A stretch of DNA of 64,000 nt. It comes from Brachypodius melanocephalos. Taxonomy: Eukaryota > Chordata > Aves > Passeriformes > Pycnonotidae. Shown here in pieces: positions 40,465 through 53,000 of this stretch (its first letter is position 1; each line of letters begins with the position of its first letter). The stretch is taken from positions 6,242,943-6,306,942 of the forward strand of contig VZSR01001459.1 of NCBI GenBank assembly GCA_013398615.1, written 5' to 3'. A model generated the notes under the pieces. It saw only the letters and a program-made list of their open reading frames with translations. It made no database searches and was not told where the DNA came from. Both the position numbers and the translations under genes were made by a program.

Positions 40465-40510
40465 ATTTATCTATATACATTTACATCTTGGTATTTAAAT
40501 ATAGATAAAT
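40465..40510. repeat. 12-bp perfect inverted repeat
   Basis: ATTTATCTATAT (40465-40476) is matched by its exact reverse complement ATATAGATAAAT (40499-40510) across a 22-base loop. The arms are AT-rich and the dyad lies in repeat-free DNA. It might be a small hairpin or a pair of GATA-like sites (AGATAA) in opposite orientation. Confidence 0.75.
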
Positions 40511-40604
40511 ATAAACATGGCTCAGCTTGCCTTTTTATTCTATAGACACGGCTCTCCCCATCCGCCTCCTGCTTTCAGAATTCCGATGCCGTCTGTATTT
40601 GTTG

Positions 40605-40630
40605 AGGCCCTGTCCCCTCAGGCAGGGCCT
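40605..40630. other. 8-bp GC-rich inverted repeat
   Basis: AGGCCCTG (40605-40612) and CAGGGCCT (40623-40630) form a perfect stem with a 10-base loop in a locally GC-rich patch. This may be chance. Confidence 0.6.
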
Positions 40631-41524
40631 GCACCCAGAGAGAGCCCAGGAGCCGCAGTCTGGGCCCTAAACCTGTCCTGGCTCACTGAGCTGGATAAAG
40701 CTACCCATAAAGGCAAAAAAAAATAATCAGGTGTAAGCAGCTGAAGGCTTGGAGATTAATGAAGCATTCAGGAGGGAAAGCGGCAGAGTTTTCTCAAGGC
40801 AGTCCTGCCCCCGGGGAGGGGCACAAACGCCCTCAGGTTGCTGCTGTCCCTGCAGCAATGACAGCAAGCACCAGAGCCTTGTCCTCCTTTTCCCACTCAC
40901 TGTCCCCTGTTTCAGTCAGACCTCTTCTGCAGGAAGCAATAAAGGGCCCTTATTCACTTCTGTCAGGTACTAACAAATATTTATTCGTGCCTCATTATGT
41001 AGCTAGGTCAGTGTAAATGCTTGGGTTTCTACGGATACCAACGATCATTCTTTCTCAGAAGAAATACCAAAGTCTCAGTTTAGACTAGGTCTTATATAAA
41101 TTCTCTCTCTCTGGGTTTGTATGGTTGGAGAAGGAAGGCAAGGGACAGCAGAATTACATCTCCTTGTTTTCCTATTGCCAACCCTGCAGTATTTCAGACA
41201 GAGGCAGTATTCTGTGAGAAGCATTTTCCCTTTCATCTCCAAGAGCAGCATTTCAGCCGCTGTGCCAGGCTTGAACCAACACTGTGGCTGCCAGCGTGAC
41301 TCACAGCCACCTTGGCAGAACAATATCTGCCAGAGAAGAAAAAAATCTCACTGATGCTTCAGGCACAACTCTGCGACAACAATGGAGTAATTAACTTTTG
41401 AAACCAACCATTTCAATCCATGCATAACCAGAGCAGAAGAAACCTTACACCTGCGTTATCTGGTGTGTAAATGTATAATTTAATATATATATACACACAG
41501 ACAGATAATGTATACGTATTACAC

Positions 41525-41652
41525 AGATAATGTATAGTGCAGGTTCCTTCCATGAGAAGCATTTTTCAGTCTGAGTGTATTTGTCTGCCTGAAGTTACTG
41601 GAATCTTGAGGAAAAATGGGAGAGGTTTTCCCAGACTCAGAATTACTAGGAC
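41525..41652 (+). repeat. Copy A of a dispersed ~130-bp direct duplication
   Basis: This segment matches 44666-44802 in the same orientation. Shared strings include AGATAATGTATAGTGCAGG, AGCATTTTTCAGTCTGAGTG, AATCTTGA and GAAAAATGGGAGAGGT, then CCCAGACTCAGAATTA and CTAGGAC. By eye identity is roughly 88 percent over about 118 aligned bases plus small indels. Flanking sequence does not match. It is either two insertions of an unrecognised interspersed repeat or an old local segmental duplication of 3.1-kb spacing. Confidence 0.9.
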
Positions 41653-42539
41653 TTCATGTCCCTGAACCAAAACATGCAAGTGTTTTAAACTTTGTGAATT
41701 AAGATTTAACTACAGAATACACAGCTTATCCAATGGAAAAAGAGATTCTGCTTTACAGTAATATATATGTTACTTGTGGTTCCCTGTCAAGGCTGTGAGA
41801 GGTAAAATCTCTGAAAAATAATCACTTCCTTAGAAATTTTGACATTGTGAGAAGCACTGTAGCAGAGATTCAAACCTTTTGAAGTTTTGCTTTCAGTGGG
41901 CTCTTGGCTACAGTTCAGCAAGGCTCCTGGACACAAATTTCACAATTTTGGGAGCTCCACTGAGGCTGTGAGCATGGAGCAAGCAGGGAAGAGGCCAAAG
42001 GCAGCTCTGTTTCCTTCAGATCACAGGAATTTCTGCCAGCTGCCTTCCACCCAGAGCAATGACAGACTCAAGAGAAAGGTTTTGGAGTAAATTGAGAAAT
42101 TATCTGAAGCATTTCAGGGGTGTCTTTGGTTTTACCTGATAGAGACACTGGAAAGGGAAAGGAAAATGAAAACCACAGCTTGTGGGTGCTCATAAAGCTG
42201 ATGTTAGTCCTTCACAGCCTCAAGCACGTTCTTACTATGACTCTATATTTTGTTTTACAGTTCAGAAAATTGTGAGTAAAATGTTCTTTGGCTTGTTTAT
42301 TTTTCCATATGTCAAAGGCAAAGCTCTCCCCTTTGCTTCCATTGAATCAAAAACTGACAAGGCTGCTCTTCTTTAACAAATCATAAAGCACCTTATTCTG
42401 CCAAGACATCTTTGTTTGTGCACCAGCCACATCAAATGCAGTTAGTGCAGGGCTGGGAATACTGTTTATTAGTTAACCACAGCTGCAGAACTAGCAGATG
42501 GAGCAGAGCACATTTTTGTTGAAGATCACAAAAGTAATG
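41653..42539. other. Gene-free unique DNA
   Basis: Nothing beyond ordinary AT-rich unique sequence is visible between duplication copy A and the AT-rich block that follows. Confidence 0.6.
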
Positions 42540-42800
42540 ACTACTGTTCTTTTCTTTTTCATTTTTAATCCGTTATTGCTTCATGATGGAGTTGCAGATT
42601 TCGTTAGAGACTTCATGAACTGGTACAGAAACCACAGTATCCATTACATTTAATTACTCCCCCATTTGTTTAAACAGTGAGTGATTTTATTAAATTGAAT
42701 TACTTTCCTCTGCAGCTTACATGAGAAAGGGGCATTATAATTACAATCAGGTTGGCATTTTAAAGTTATAACATTTGTAAGCTACAGCAAAATTTTCCAA
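42540..42800. promoter_or_regulatory. Candidate conserved non-coding element
   Basis: This complex AT-rich stretch has several TAAT-type cores (TTTAATTACTC, TTAAATTGAATTAC, ATTATAATTACAATC), an ATGATGGA and no repeat signature. It may be an enhancer-type element. There is no conservation evidence in hand. Confidence 0.25.
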
Positions 42801-43355
42801 AGCCCTGTAGAAATTACATGCATATTTAAATGCCAACAAACTTTGCTCACATACCACCTTTAAAAATGCCTTTCTCGGTTCTGTGAGCTGGAACTGAGAT
42901 CTCAGCTGAGGGGTAACAAGTCAAAATGACTGAGTGGCCAGCAGAACCTGTGTCCTCTGAGAGCCCCCAGAGCAAAGACAATGATGCAGTGTCAAGGAAA
43001 CAGCAGCAAGACTGGGGCTGCTCGCTGTTACTTAGAGCAATTCCCACTGGCTTAACTAAAAGCAGCAAGCAAAACAATAAACAAGAAGTAAGAATTTTTA
43101 GTCTTTTCCCTTCTAGCATCCTGTCCAATGAAGCAAGTGTGCTACCATTGGTGTGAAAGAACAAGATTTCAGATCACACCAGTTCCCTTATTCTGATGAA
43201 GTTCTCCTTCTCTTTGTAGCTTTTGCACTGGACCTTCCACACCTCCAGCTTTCACACCCACACCCAAAGCTCCACAGAATCCAGACCTCTGTCCCAAGAA
43301 TCTGATCAGTCTTCAGCTTCCTCAGAAGGGGAAGAGGAGGGTCAGGGACTCAGGG
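42801..43355. other. Gene-free spacer upstream of CR1 fragment
   Basis: No gene is supported. The 105-codon minus frame at 42847-43164 looks random. The sequence just before 43356 (GAAGGGGAAGAGGAGGGTC) may be a diverged continuation of the CR1 element. Confidence 0.55.
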
Positions 43356-43485
43356 ACTGAGTGACCAGGACAAGACCCAAGGGACCAGCATGAAGCTGTG
43401 CCAGGGCAGGTTTAGACTGGATATTAGGAAAAGGTTTTTCACCCAGAGGGTGGTGGAGCACTGAACAGGCTCCCCAGAGAAGTGG
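43356..43485 (+). mobile_element. CR1 LINE fragment (end of ORF2 region, 3'-truncated)
   Basis: The stretch GTGACCAGGACAAGACCCAA, then AAGCTGTGCCAGGGCAGGTT, AGACTGGATATTAGGAAAAG, TTTTTCACCCAGAGGGTGGT and ACAGGCTCCCCAGAGAAGTGG is the well-known region near the 3' end of chicken-repeat-1 LINEs. It encodes the last part of the reverse transcriptase ORF. It is in sense orientation on the plus strand. The reading frame is decayed: a TGA-equivalent stop interrupts the conserved tract after the GGTGGTGGAGCAC segment. The terminal ATTCTATGA-type repeats expected about 150 bases later are absent, so the 3' end is missing. CR1 is the dominant LINE of birds and reptiles, which supports an avian source. 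Confidence 0.92.
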
Positions 43486-44665
43486 ACATGGCTAAACAAA
43501 CCTATTGCCACTTCCTACAGTGTATGCAAAGCACTAACCTTATACTCAAGGTCTACATGAAGAAATGAGTTTGGTCAGGCCTCTTGCCACAAAACACATC
43601 TGCAAAAATATTAATTCCATTCAAGATGGAAGATTACCTCTTCTACAAATGAAAGTGAGAATGAACAAATGGAGCAACTGTGTGATGTGATTTTTCACTA
43701 AGGCTAATAGAAATGTGGAGTGACAAGAAGCAGCTTTTTTTTGATTGATATATCAAAAGAGCTTGGGGTATAGAGACAGAGAAATGAAGGCTGGATTTGG
43801 CAGGACAGTGGACTAGAAGAGAGATTTAATTGCAGCTCTGCTGTTGTCCAGCTGCTTGCATCTGATTAAGACCCCCGGAGCTCCTTGTCCCATGCTCTGC
43901 TCTCCTGTTTGCTCAGATTTTGGGCAGGACCCTGCAGGCTGTGAGCCCCTCCACGTGTCACTCCACCCCCATGGGACACTGGCCTTGGCAGAGGGTCCTG
44001 AAAACCACCAAAACTCTCCAAAAGTCACACCCAATTATGAACAAGTTCTAATGATGGCATTAACATATTCCCAAGATGCCCCTTTAGAAAATGCAACCTG
44101 CAGGGCTGCTCTGACAACGGCATGCAGAGGGGATTTATGGTGTATGCCATGATTTCATGACCAAGGCTGTCAGTACTTCAAAGAGCAAATCATTTTAGTG
44201 TTTTAAGTCCTCAACCAGATGAAGATGTTGAGAAATAAATGCCAAATGACATCAGCCATTGTAGCTACAGCCAGGGTTGAGTGTCTGTCTAGAGCTAAGA
44301 CTTTATAAAACTTGAAGGAAATGAGCCATGGTGAGCAGAACTATGACAATGCTGATAAAATTCTCCACTGCCAGTTTGTCACTCAGCCGCTGGACAAGAA
44401 CCACTCAGATCAATGCTGGGAGCCATCTCTGTGGTGCAGCTTTTATTACACGGAGATCTATTGCACTGGCCAGGAAAAGCAAAGATGCTGTAAGCTTCTT
44501 TCCCCCAGAATCAACCCGAAATGTCCCTTTCAGCTCACAGTAAACCTGAAAATGTGTTTCTGCACCAACTAAATGTCCTTTCACGAGAAGAGAAACCTTT
44601 GCTGTCCATTTGAAGAATCTCTAGCCAGCACCAGGCCAGCATACAGGCTTTTCTCCTGAAGAAGA
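43486..44665. other. Gene-free spacer between CR1 fragment and duplication copy B
   Basis: I see no gene or element. A perfect 12-bp palindrome TTGATATATCAA occurs at about 43744. Open frames up to 102 codons (43844-44152) look random. Confidence 0.55.
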
Positions 44666-44802
44666 AGATAATGTATAGTGCAGGTTCCTCCCACGAGTAG
44701 CATTTTTCAGTCTGAGTGCATTCCTGTGCTTGAAGGCACCAGAATCTTGAAGAAAAATGGGAGAGGTTTCCCAGACTCAGAATTAGTGGGAGCTGCTAGG
44801 AC
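44666..44802 (+). repeat. Copy B of a dispersed ~130-bp direct duplication
   Basis: This is the partner of 41525-41652 in the same orientation. It differs by a scatter of substitutions concentrated in the middle, a one-base deletion in the GGTTTT run, and about nine extra bases (GTGGGAGCTG) before the shared CTAGGAC. Sequence on either side is unrelated to the flanks of copy A. Confidence 0.9.
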
Positions 44803-47800
44803 GGAGACTGTGAAGCCAAGGCTCTGAATGCACAGGATCAGACTCTGCCAGCAAATTCCTGCTCTGTACTGTCCTTGGGATGCTCAAACCCAGCCCAGAC
44901 AGTCACTTAACCAGAGTCAAGATTGCTTTGCTGTGAAAAAGAACCTGCCTGCACCTCTGGCCTACAGTGCATGGCTTATATCCAGTATTAATGTGTTATT
45001 GATGTGAAGATTCACACCAATGATAGTCATAAAAAAACATGGATCTTTTATCTTTTACCACCTGATGGATTTGAAGGAGGAATGAATCCTTCAATCTCTC
45101 CCTGCCAGGCTTTCCCCCTCACCATGCTTCTGACATGCACATTGCAGCTGAGCCAAGTGAGGCATGAAGCACCAGAGCTGCCAAAAAATTAATTTTAATT
45201 AATTCCACAAACCAAGGCAGCCTCTCGTTAAGAGGGGGGGAAATAGTGAGGATGAAACCCTGCTTCAAATACAGGTTTAGAGGTTTAGCCTTTAAACAGG
45301 TAGCTTTTACATCAAAGAAACTTTCCTGAGTAGCAGCTAGATGATCTCTTTGCTCTGTAGAACCTGGGAATGAAAAACTCAGTAGAAGGTTGAATCCATT
45401 CGTCCCTCTAAGATTATTTCTTGCAGAAACATGAAGTTCTCTTGAACATAAAAAAGGAGAAGAAAACAGTATTGGGGTCAAAAGATTCTTTGAAGACTCA
45501 TGGAACTCAGACAGAGTGAATTCCTTCTGTTTCTCCTCCTCATGACAGCATTTGTCACAGACACACTCAGCCTACAACTCTTTGGATCCCAATCTCAGCA
45601 GTGTGAATTTGGTTTGCATTCCAGCAACATGTCCTCAGCAGATATGTCCAACCTTCACTAAACCAAAGGAATCCAACAAATCAGTGGATCTGCATCCAAC
45701 TGATAAAAAATTCTACATTTTTCTTCCCACAGACTGCTTGCAATTGCCACCCACTTTCTAACCTTTCCTGCTTTGAATCAAAAAAGAGAACACAGCAACC
45801 AGAGAATCGAATTACAAAATAGCAAAATAAGTCAGAAAACTGCAAGGCATCAGTCAGAACAGAACATTGTCTGTGACACAGGAGATTTTTGATGCCTCAT
45901 TTTCATGACAAAAAATGTGCAATCCCAGTGCCATCCAATGTTTTCACAACGCACTGGTGAACAGTGTGACTACAATAATGAGTGCTGGGCACTTCACCTG
46001 TCCTCAGACTGGACTTCACACCAGTGACACAAAAAGGGCTTTAGCAATTCTGCCAGATGTAAATTGTTCTCTCTGAAACAAGCACATGGGCAGCAGAGGA
46101 CAAATCCCTTCCATGTAGAAATCTGTAAACAATAAAACCAAATCAGTCAGTTTAAAGCTATTTGTTTTTTACATCTATGTCTAATAGGATCTCAAGTGTT
46201 TGTACAAACTGGGTTTATCTGTTTAAAGCATCTTTAACTCAGGAATTCTAGAAATCAATCAAAAACTAACTCAGTCTCTAGGGCAGATAAATCTTAGAGG
46301 ACGTTTATGGAACTCTGTGCTCTTGAAATAAAATCATCTTGTATGTCCACATTCCAAAATGGGCCACCATGTATCCAGAGTTAATGAGGTCTTGGTAGAC
46401 AAGCTGCCATAGGAATATTTTCCAGTTAAGATATTTATGTGTGTCTTTATCTGATATAGATAAACAGACATCAGATATTTGTATCAGGCATAGTTACAGA
46501 GAAACACACACTAGAATTTATTAAATGATCCCACTGAAAGTTTTATAACTCCACAGTGTTATGTACATGCCATGCACAGCCTGAACATAAGACATCATCA
46601 ACACATTCTCTAAAAGTGTCATTTTCAATTTGAAAATAATTACTGGCACTACACTTTATACGATTTTAAATAATTTAGGACATCAGCTAAAACTTCAGTG
46701 CTCTCTTAAAAGTTATAGCTCCAGTAATTTCCAATTCATAAAAAAACAGCTGAAGGCTTTATTATGCTTTGGACTCCCAAATACTAGGAACTCCTCCTTG
46801 CAGAAGGACTTTCAGGGTCTAGGATGAATAAGAAATACGTCTGATTTATTGAATTACAGAGGTTTTTGTAAAATGGAGTTGGCTGCACTGACTGCAGACG
46901 TACCAGGCAGATTATTATTGTCAGAGGCATCTCCAGGCCTCCAGGTTAAGAAGGGCAAATGTATTTCCAGATTTCCCAATGTATTTCTTAGCACTTAAGC
47001 ATGCTTTTGGCTACGTGGAATTGCTGTCAGAGAAGGGAATCCTTGAAGGAGCAGTGTGGTCTTCCAAGAGCCCAAATCAATGGCTCTGGGAAGGGAACCT
47101 CTGATCCTCTCACACAATCAGCGGCAGATGCTTGGCTAATTTGCGCCTGAAAACCTCCCTCAACAGAGTTTCTCATCTCCTCTAAGCTGTTTTTGCTTTG
47201 TTTTGCTTTCCCCACATCCCTGATTTGCAGGCTGCCCTGAGATTGACCACAAGGATGTGCAGCACTGAGCAGCACAACTCTCCCAAACCTGCTGCAGGGA
47301 CGCTGCCCCCTCCCCTCTGCTGGTGCCTGCCAAGGCTACACCGAGTACAGACACTATGGGAGATGGGGATAGAGAGCAGCATCCAAAACCTCCCACAAAA
47401 GTCTTAATTTTAAAGCTGTTTATTGAGCCTTTCATGATAAAAGGTCAGAACTCTTGCCAGTGAGTCAACCTGGGAACCCCAAAACACAGAATGACACATA
47501 CCCCTGGAGAGTGTCAGCCAGGGAGTGCATAATACATGCTCAGGGAAGTCAATGTTCATTGAGGCAATTAAATATCATGCTTTATATTGTTGTCACTTAT
47601 AATTTGGTTACACTGGAAATGAAGAATGGGTTGTCTATGCAATTGCTATCATAAACATCACCGAGTCTGTGTGGAAAGATTCACAATAAAACACTAAGCT
47701 GCCATTATCTCAGTGGCAGGTCTGTCCTCTCACAGAGCAGTAAGTAATAACTCTTTCACATTTGCAAAAGAAAGCAATATTTGCACTGCAAGGATGTGTC

Positions 47801-49559
47801 CTGTTAGTTTGAAAATAACGTCAATAAGGTGCTCTCCTCAGAAACATCTCCACCATCCAATTGTTTCCCAATCACAATTCATTTACTCAAGGACTGCACT
47901 CTGCTAGAGAGTAGGAATGATCCTGCTCTCATAATTACTGCTCCTATGTGCAAACATTGACAGCACAGAGGCAATTCTGGCTGATTTAGCCAAGTGAAAG
48001 GTTAATGCTTGGGAGCTGCAGCCAGAATATTTCTTCCAGCAGGGAGACATTCAGTGTGCAATGAAACCTTCTCCCCAGCTCCTGTTGAGCCCTTGTGCCA
48101 GGGCTTTGCTAAACACAGCTCCAGAGAGGCAGCAAGTGCTGACACACAGGGCCAGGAGCCTCCCTGGATCATCCACACCTGACATTGCACAACCAAAACC
48201 CCCCTGAACCTGCACAGTGAAAACCTTCAACAGTTCTGATTCCCCTTTTTGTGCTGGCACTGCACCAAGAGGGATTTCAGATAAAAATAATTATGTTTTA
48301 TCCACTCCAAGGGGAATTTCAGCCAGAGACAAGATATTTTATCAATTATTGGTTTGGAGTTTTTGGGTTTTTTTATTTGTGGCCTCAAATACAGCACTCT
48401 CACTGTAACAAGGCAGTTACTGAACACTGGTTTACACTTCTCAAGATGCTCCATCGAAGGAAAAGCACTCAAGGGAGTCAAGTTACAAATTTCTTGGCGG
48501 ACAGTTATTGATCTTTCTCAACTTTTAAGGTCATCATTGGAACATACAGGGTATTTATCATGTCTGAAACATACTAGAGAAAAAGACTAAATTGAGCGAT
48601 TTAAAAAAAATAAAATAAAGTAACCAGGTTCTTGTGCTGTCTCAGACTAGAAATAAATTGAATCAACAGCTATGCAGACAGACAGGTTATATCTCACACA
48701 CACTCCTCCCATATCACCTGGTGCAGGGACAGAGTTATTCACATGCACCCTGGCGCCACATTCACACAAGACCCACACTGAATTTCAGATGCTGCCTTCT
48801 TAGGATGCCACACACAATCCTTTCCTCAGGGAGGTGAGGGATTCATTGGGATTTCGTTCTAATCAACATTTTTTCAGGCAACAGGAGATCTGTGGTGACC
48901 CACATGGGATGGTTTGGAGGGGACTGATCTTCAGAGAACATGATCCAACCCTCTAAAAACCCCTTGCACTGTCTCTCACACTGAGAACCCAAAAATGGAT
49001 GGAGCTTAACCCTCCTTATTCCCAGGCTGCATCTTGAAAGACAGAGGCTAAATCACATCTTGCCTGCGGAAGTTAATTCAGACTGTTGTAAACCAAAATA
49101 AACAAGGGTAGATGCCTAATATTTTGCTATGTTTATTGAAATTCTCAGCATCTTTCCAAGGGGGTGACGCTCTCCTTTGATAAAAGGCAACTTTAATTGC
49201 AATAGGTGTTAGGTGGCTGTCTGGTGTGTATCAATTGCTCCATCCTTCTCCAGTGAGATAAAGTGAAGGGAATTGAAGCTGCTAATGATCATGCACATGA
49301 ATACATTAGGAAACAACTAAGTGAGTTCTCCTGTGCATGTGCTGCAGCACAGCTGTGAGCAAAATGAGCAGTATTTTTTTTTTTAACAGTAACCCTATTT
49401 ACCCTGCCATCAGGCCAGTATTTTTTTACAATTCTTCTGTAGACACTGATAATTACCTAATATATTTTGTAAACTGCCAGTCTGTTTTCAGAGCAGAAAA
49501 GGCACTTAGGCACAGATTGACTCCAATTGGCCTCGCTGGCTGCTCCACAGAGGAATGGC
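44803..49559. other. Gene-free unique DNA
   Basis: No gene is supported. A short palindromic TTTATCT / AGATAAA pair lies at about 46446-46464, and AATTAATTTTAATTAATT at about 45188-45205. Minus frames up to 120 codons (45119-45481) have no recognisable domain. A run of T occurs at about 49375-49384. No transposon could be recognised. Confidence 0.6.
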
Positions 49560-50010
49560 CATCACATGACTTTTAATCTCCTATGAAACGAAATGATTAA
49601 ACTGTCAATATCAGGATGAGCCACCATGACGGCCACCCTGATGGAATGGTGCCTCTGAACTGCTCCTAATAATATGTATGCAAGGAATAGATTTTTCTTT
49701 ATAATGCATGTAATTAGAGCACAGGACAAAATGTTCTGTTCAAATTCATGACATGCACAACTAATAGAGAAGGAGAGAATGAGGCCCTTGGCTATTTATT
49801 TGCATGAAAAGGCTCTAATATAGGATATACTTTAGAGAAATTAGTTTTTAATCTGGGTGACTAGATGAGATTTTAACCCTGAAATGGTTTTGAGCTGACC
49901 TGAGAGAATTCATGCAGACATAAATGTGACGCCCTGGAAGCCAGACAGGTGTCACTTTTTCATTAATTTTTGAATATCTTGTGCAGTCAAGGGGAGCAGA
50001 AAATCAGGCC
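49560..50010. promoter_or_regulatory. Candidate conserved non-coding element block
   Basis: This is repeat-free complex sequence with an octamer-like ATTTGCAT (from 49798), AATGATTAAACTGTCAATAT, TATAATGCATGTAATTAGAG and GTGTCACTTTTTCATTAATT. Isolated retained CpGs occur (ATGACGG near 49629, GTGACGCC near 49928). It has no notable open frame. The mixture of POU/homeodomain-type motifs in AT-rich sequence is enhancer-like. This is inference from texture. Confidence 0.3.
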
Positions 50011-53000
50011 TTTTAGAGGCTCACCCTATGAGAATTTGCTCTGGTGAGACTGACTCAAAAAAAGCAGATAGAAATTTTTAGAAGGAATGTATTCTTTGTA
50101 AATTTGGATGTTGGAGGAATCGGGTACAATGATTCTGCAGTGATTCCCCCTGCTTGACCTGTATAAAAGCAAAACCTACAGCTGTGGCTTTCTATGAATA
50201 CATTAAGTAGGGCAAGTTACTCTCCCAGCACAAGTCTATTACAGACACTATTACTCTGCAATTTTAACATAACTGATCCAACAAGTCCTTGAAGGAGCAT
50301 TTCAGAACACAACTGCTGCTTAAACAGCACTGCTCATTTAATGGCTGGTGGAGGAAATGTGTGGTTTTTACTATAGGTTTTATATCAGGTCAGGGCACAC
50401 ACCTTTCATCCCTTGGAAAAAGGACTTTGAACACATCTGAAAAGAACCTGCAGCTCCACCACCTCAATCCTTGGTGAATCAGAGCTAATAGCATGGAGTA
50501 GGGACAACAATAATTTCTACTGTGCCAGAGTACTAAAGTATTGCTCATTTGGCATCTTATTAGCAACTCTCAACTTGAGTCAGATCTTGCAGCTTATTTT
50601 TATACAAAAGCAATGTTTTAAACAATCAGTATGGACTTGGGAGGCACCCCAGTCACTGCTGGTGGTGTTTGAGGTTCTGGGTGAGCTTGGGCATGCATCA
50701 GGATTGGGATTTTTGCTTCACTGTTCTTTTTTTCCCAGCAGAAGCCCAGACTCCAGCAATTCTAGAAATTCAGCATCTCATCCTTGAGAGTCCAAAGCAC
50801 AGTGCTGGCCAACCTTAGAACCAGCAGCCAAACATTTCAGACAGGGAAGGAGTAACCTAATGAGCACAGAAGCTGCACAGCAATGAAGGACATGGAGACA
50901 TAAATTATTTCTGTAAAAATCACCACATTAATTAGGGGGAATGCATAATTTCCTTCTGGTTTTAGGCTTTGAGGAGGGCAGAGAAGAAAGAACCTTTGAT
51001 GACTGGGGAAAGGCAAGGGCAGAGTGTCTTCTAGAGGCTTGATGAATGAACAGGTCACAGCAGCAGGGGGAAAGTCAGAGTTTCTGTGTTAGCTGATGAA
51101 AACAGTGTTTCTGTGAGCAACTGCAAGGTGGGAGCAGGCCAGAGCCATTTTGGACTTTGCCTAAGGCTTGGGCAGTTTCAAAGACAATCTATCCACAAAT
51201 TTCTGTGCTAATTGCTAAATCTACGCTTTTGAGGGAAGCCCAGCTTCCAGTGTTCCATTACTGAAAAGCAATAAATTTTTTTCCAATATTTGTCTCCTAC
51301 TGAAAACTTTTTCAAATCAAGTTCTTCATATAAATGAATGTCTTTACAAGTGACTGTGAAAATATGACATTTCTGTGTCCAGAAAACTGTGTCAATTCTC
51401 ATTCACTTTCCCAACTTTATCTTCCAGCATTCCCAAGAGCTTTTGTGAACATACATATTTTTTATCTTGGAAAACAAAAGCTAATAAAGATGATAGATAA
51501 TTAGAGGAGATAATGCAATGATTGATTCCTCATAACACCAGACAAGGAAGGTGAGTCCTGAAAGCATTTTTTCCTTCTTGGGGAATTGACTCATGGCTAA
51601 AATAAGAAACCCATATAAATAACCTCAAAAATGACCATGAAAGAAAGATAAAGGCTCTTGCCTTGATAATTTATATGAGCATGTGTGAAGAGAAGGAATA
51701 AAACTAAAGTGTGGAATATTGAAACTATGTGAATTCAGAGGGAAAAAACCCAGAAAATAAAAAGGAAAAAGGAAAATACCTGTAATACATGTAGTTCCAG
51801 TGTTGTGAGACCTATGAATAGCCAGAGCAAAGCTGACTTATTTCAGTTAGCCCAGAAAATCCCTTCAAGCTGCCTCTCTGGAGTCCAGAGTTTCTAACAG
51901 GCAACCCTTCAAACCTCAGTGCAGCTGAGCAGTTCCATCACTTGGGGGACACAGAGTGGACATCAGAAAAGGGGCCTTGTCACCAGGTCCTTTGCACCTT
52001 TGACAATATCTTTGTATTTGGTGGCTGCAGTTCCCAGGTCAGTGCTCATCTTCTGTCGCTCTGGAGAAGAAATGTAAAAAAAAACCTGACAAAATTACTT
52101 GTGAGCAAATCCCTGTTGTGCAGAAATTGGGAGGCATTTCCCTCTGACGACATGTGCTGCCCCAGCCTGGGAAAGGTGGCATCCTGGATGGGGAAAAAAT
52201 ACCTCGTGACTGCTGTGAAGCCCAGAAGCAACAGATCTGTGAGCAGCTTGAGGGCTGAGCACATCTGGACAGCATCTGGCACATCTGGGTAATTTCCTGC
52301 AATGAGCATGCTTGTGCCACTTGACACAGCTGGATTTTTGTTTTGCGTTTCTGTTCTATAATTCTATGATCTTGGCTGTTGGAAATGGGAAATGCAGACA
52401 GAAATGCTTTTGGAGAATGGCAATGAGGGGCCATAAATGCTCTGCTAACACAGTTCGTACATTCCTTGCATCCCCAGCTTTCTTCGTGGGCTAATTACTA
52501 TTCAGGCTGATGTTTTGGTTTCTGAGCAGTTGGGAAACTTGTTGGAAGGTGTGTGCTGAAGCTACACTGTCTCATTATGCCACTTGCTTCCTCAGTTGGA
52601 AAAATCATCTCTGACAAGCCACTTTCCTGGGTGCAGAGCTCAAAAGACGCCAAGAGGCTTGGGGCTCGATGAAAGGTATTTGATGTCAATTGCCTTTGAC
52701 ATATGCGGGTTTGATATGTTCCTGGCTTCTAAGTGATGCCAAAAATGCAGTTTATGAGAATAATATAAAGGCAGAGGACAGAGATCTAACCTCCTTCAGA
52801 TAATTGCTCTGAGTTGTTACAAGGTGACCTTCATCCCCACACAGGCAGCTTGTTGGTGAGAGAGCAAAAACATTTATCTCTCCCAATTTTCCATGGGCAC
52901 ACAAAAAGCAGCCAGTGCTGTTAAAAAAAAAACATCTCTGACCCTGTGTCTGCAGTGCATGTGGGTGACATGGTGGATGCTTTATCCAAGCACAAAGGGA

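Larger units (their letters stand above)
39931..41524. other. Gene-free DNA with two inverted repeats
   Basis: No gene is supported. Inverted repeats at 40465-40510 and 40605-40630 are listed separately. The patch at 40540-40700 is GC-richer with five or six CpGs. Short TA/CA microsatellite-like sequence sits at about 41480-41500, and CAGATAATGTATA is duplicated 21 bases apart just before the duplicated segment at 41525. Confidence 0.6.

Noticed and set aside
41653..44665. Provirus bounded by the two ~130-bp direct repeats as LTRs
   Set aside because: The interval holds a CR1 fragment and unique AT-rich DNA, no retroviral coding traces, and the repeats lack TG...CA ends and target duplications.
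52353..52371. CR1-like terminal repeat (TTCTATAATTCTATGATCT)
   Set aside because: There is no CR1 body upstream. The match is under 20 bases and could be chance or a very eroded tail, so it is not annotated.
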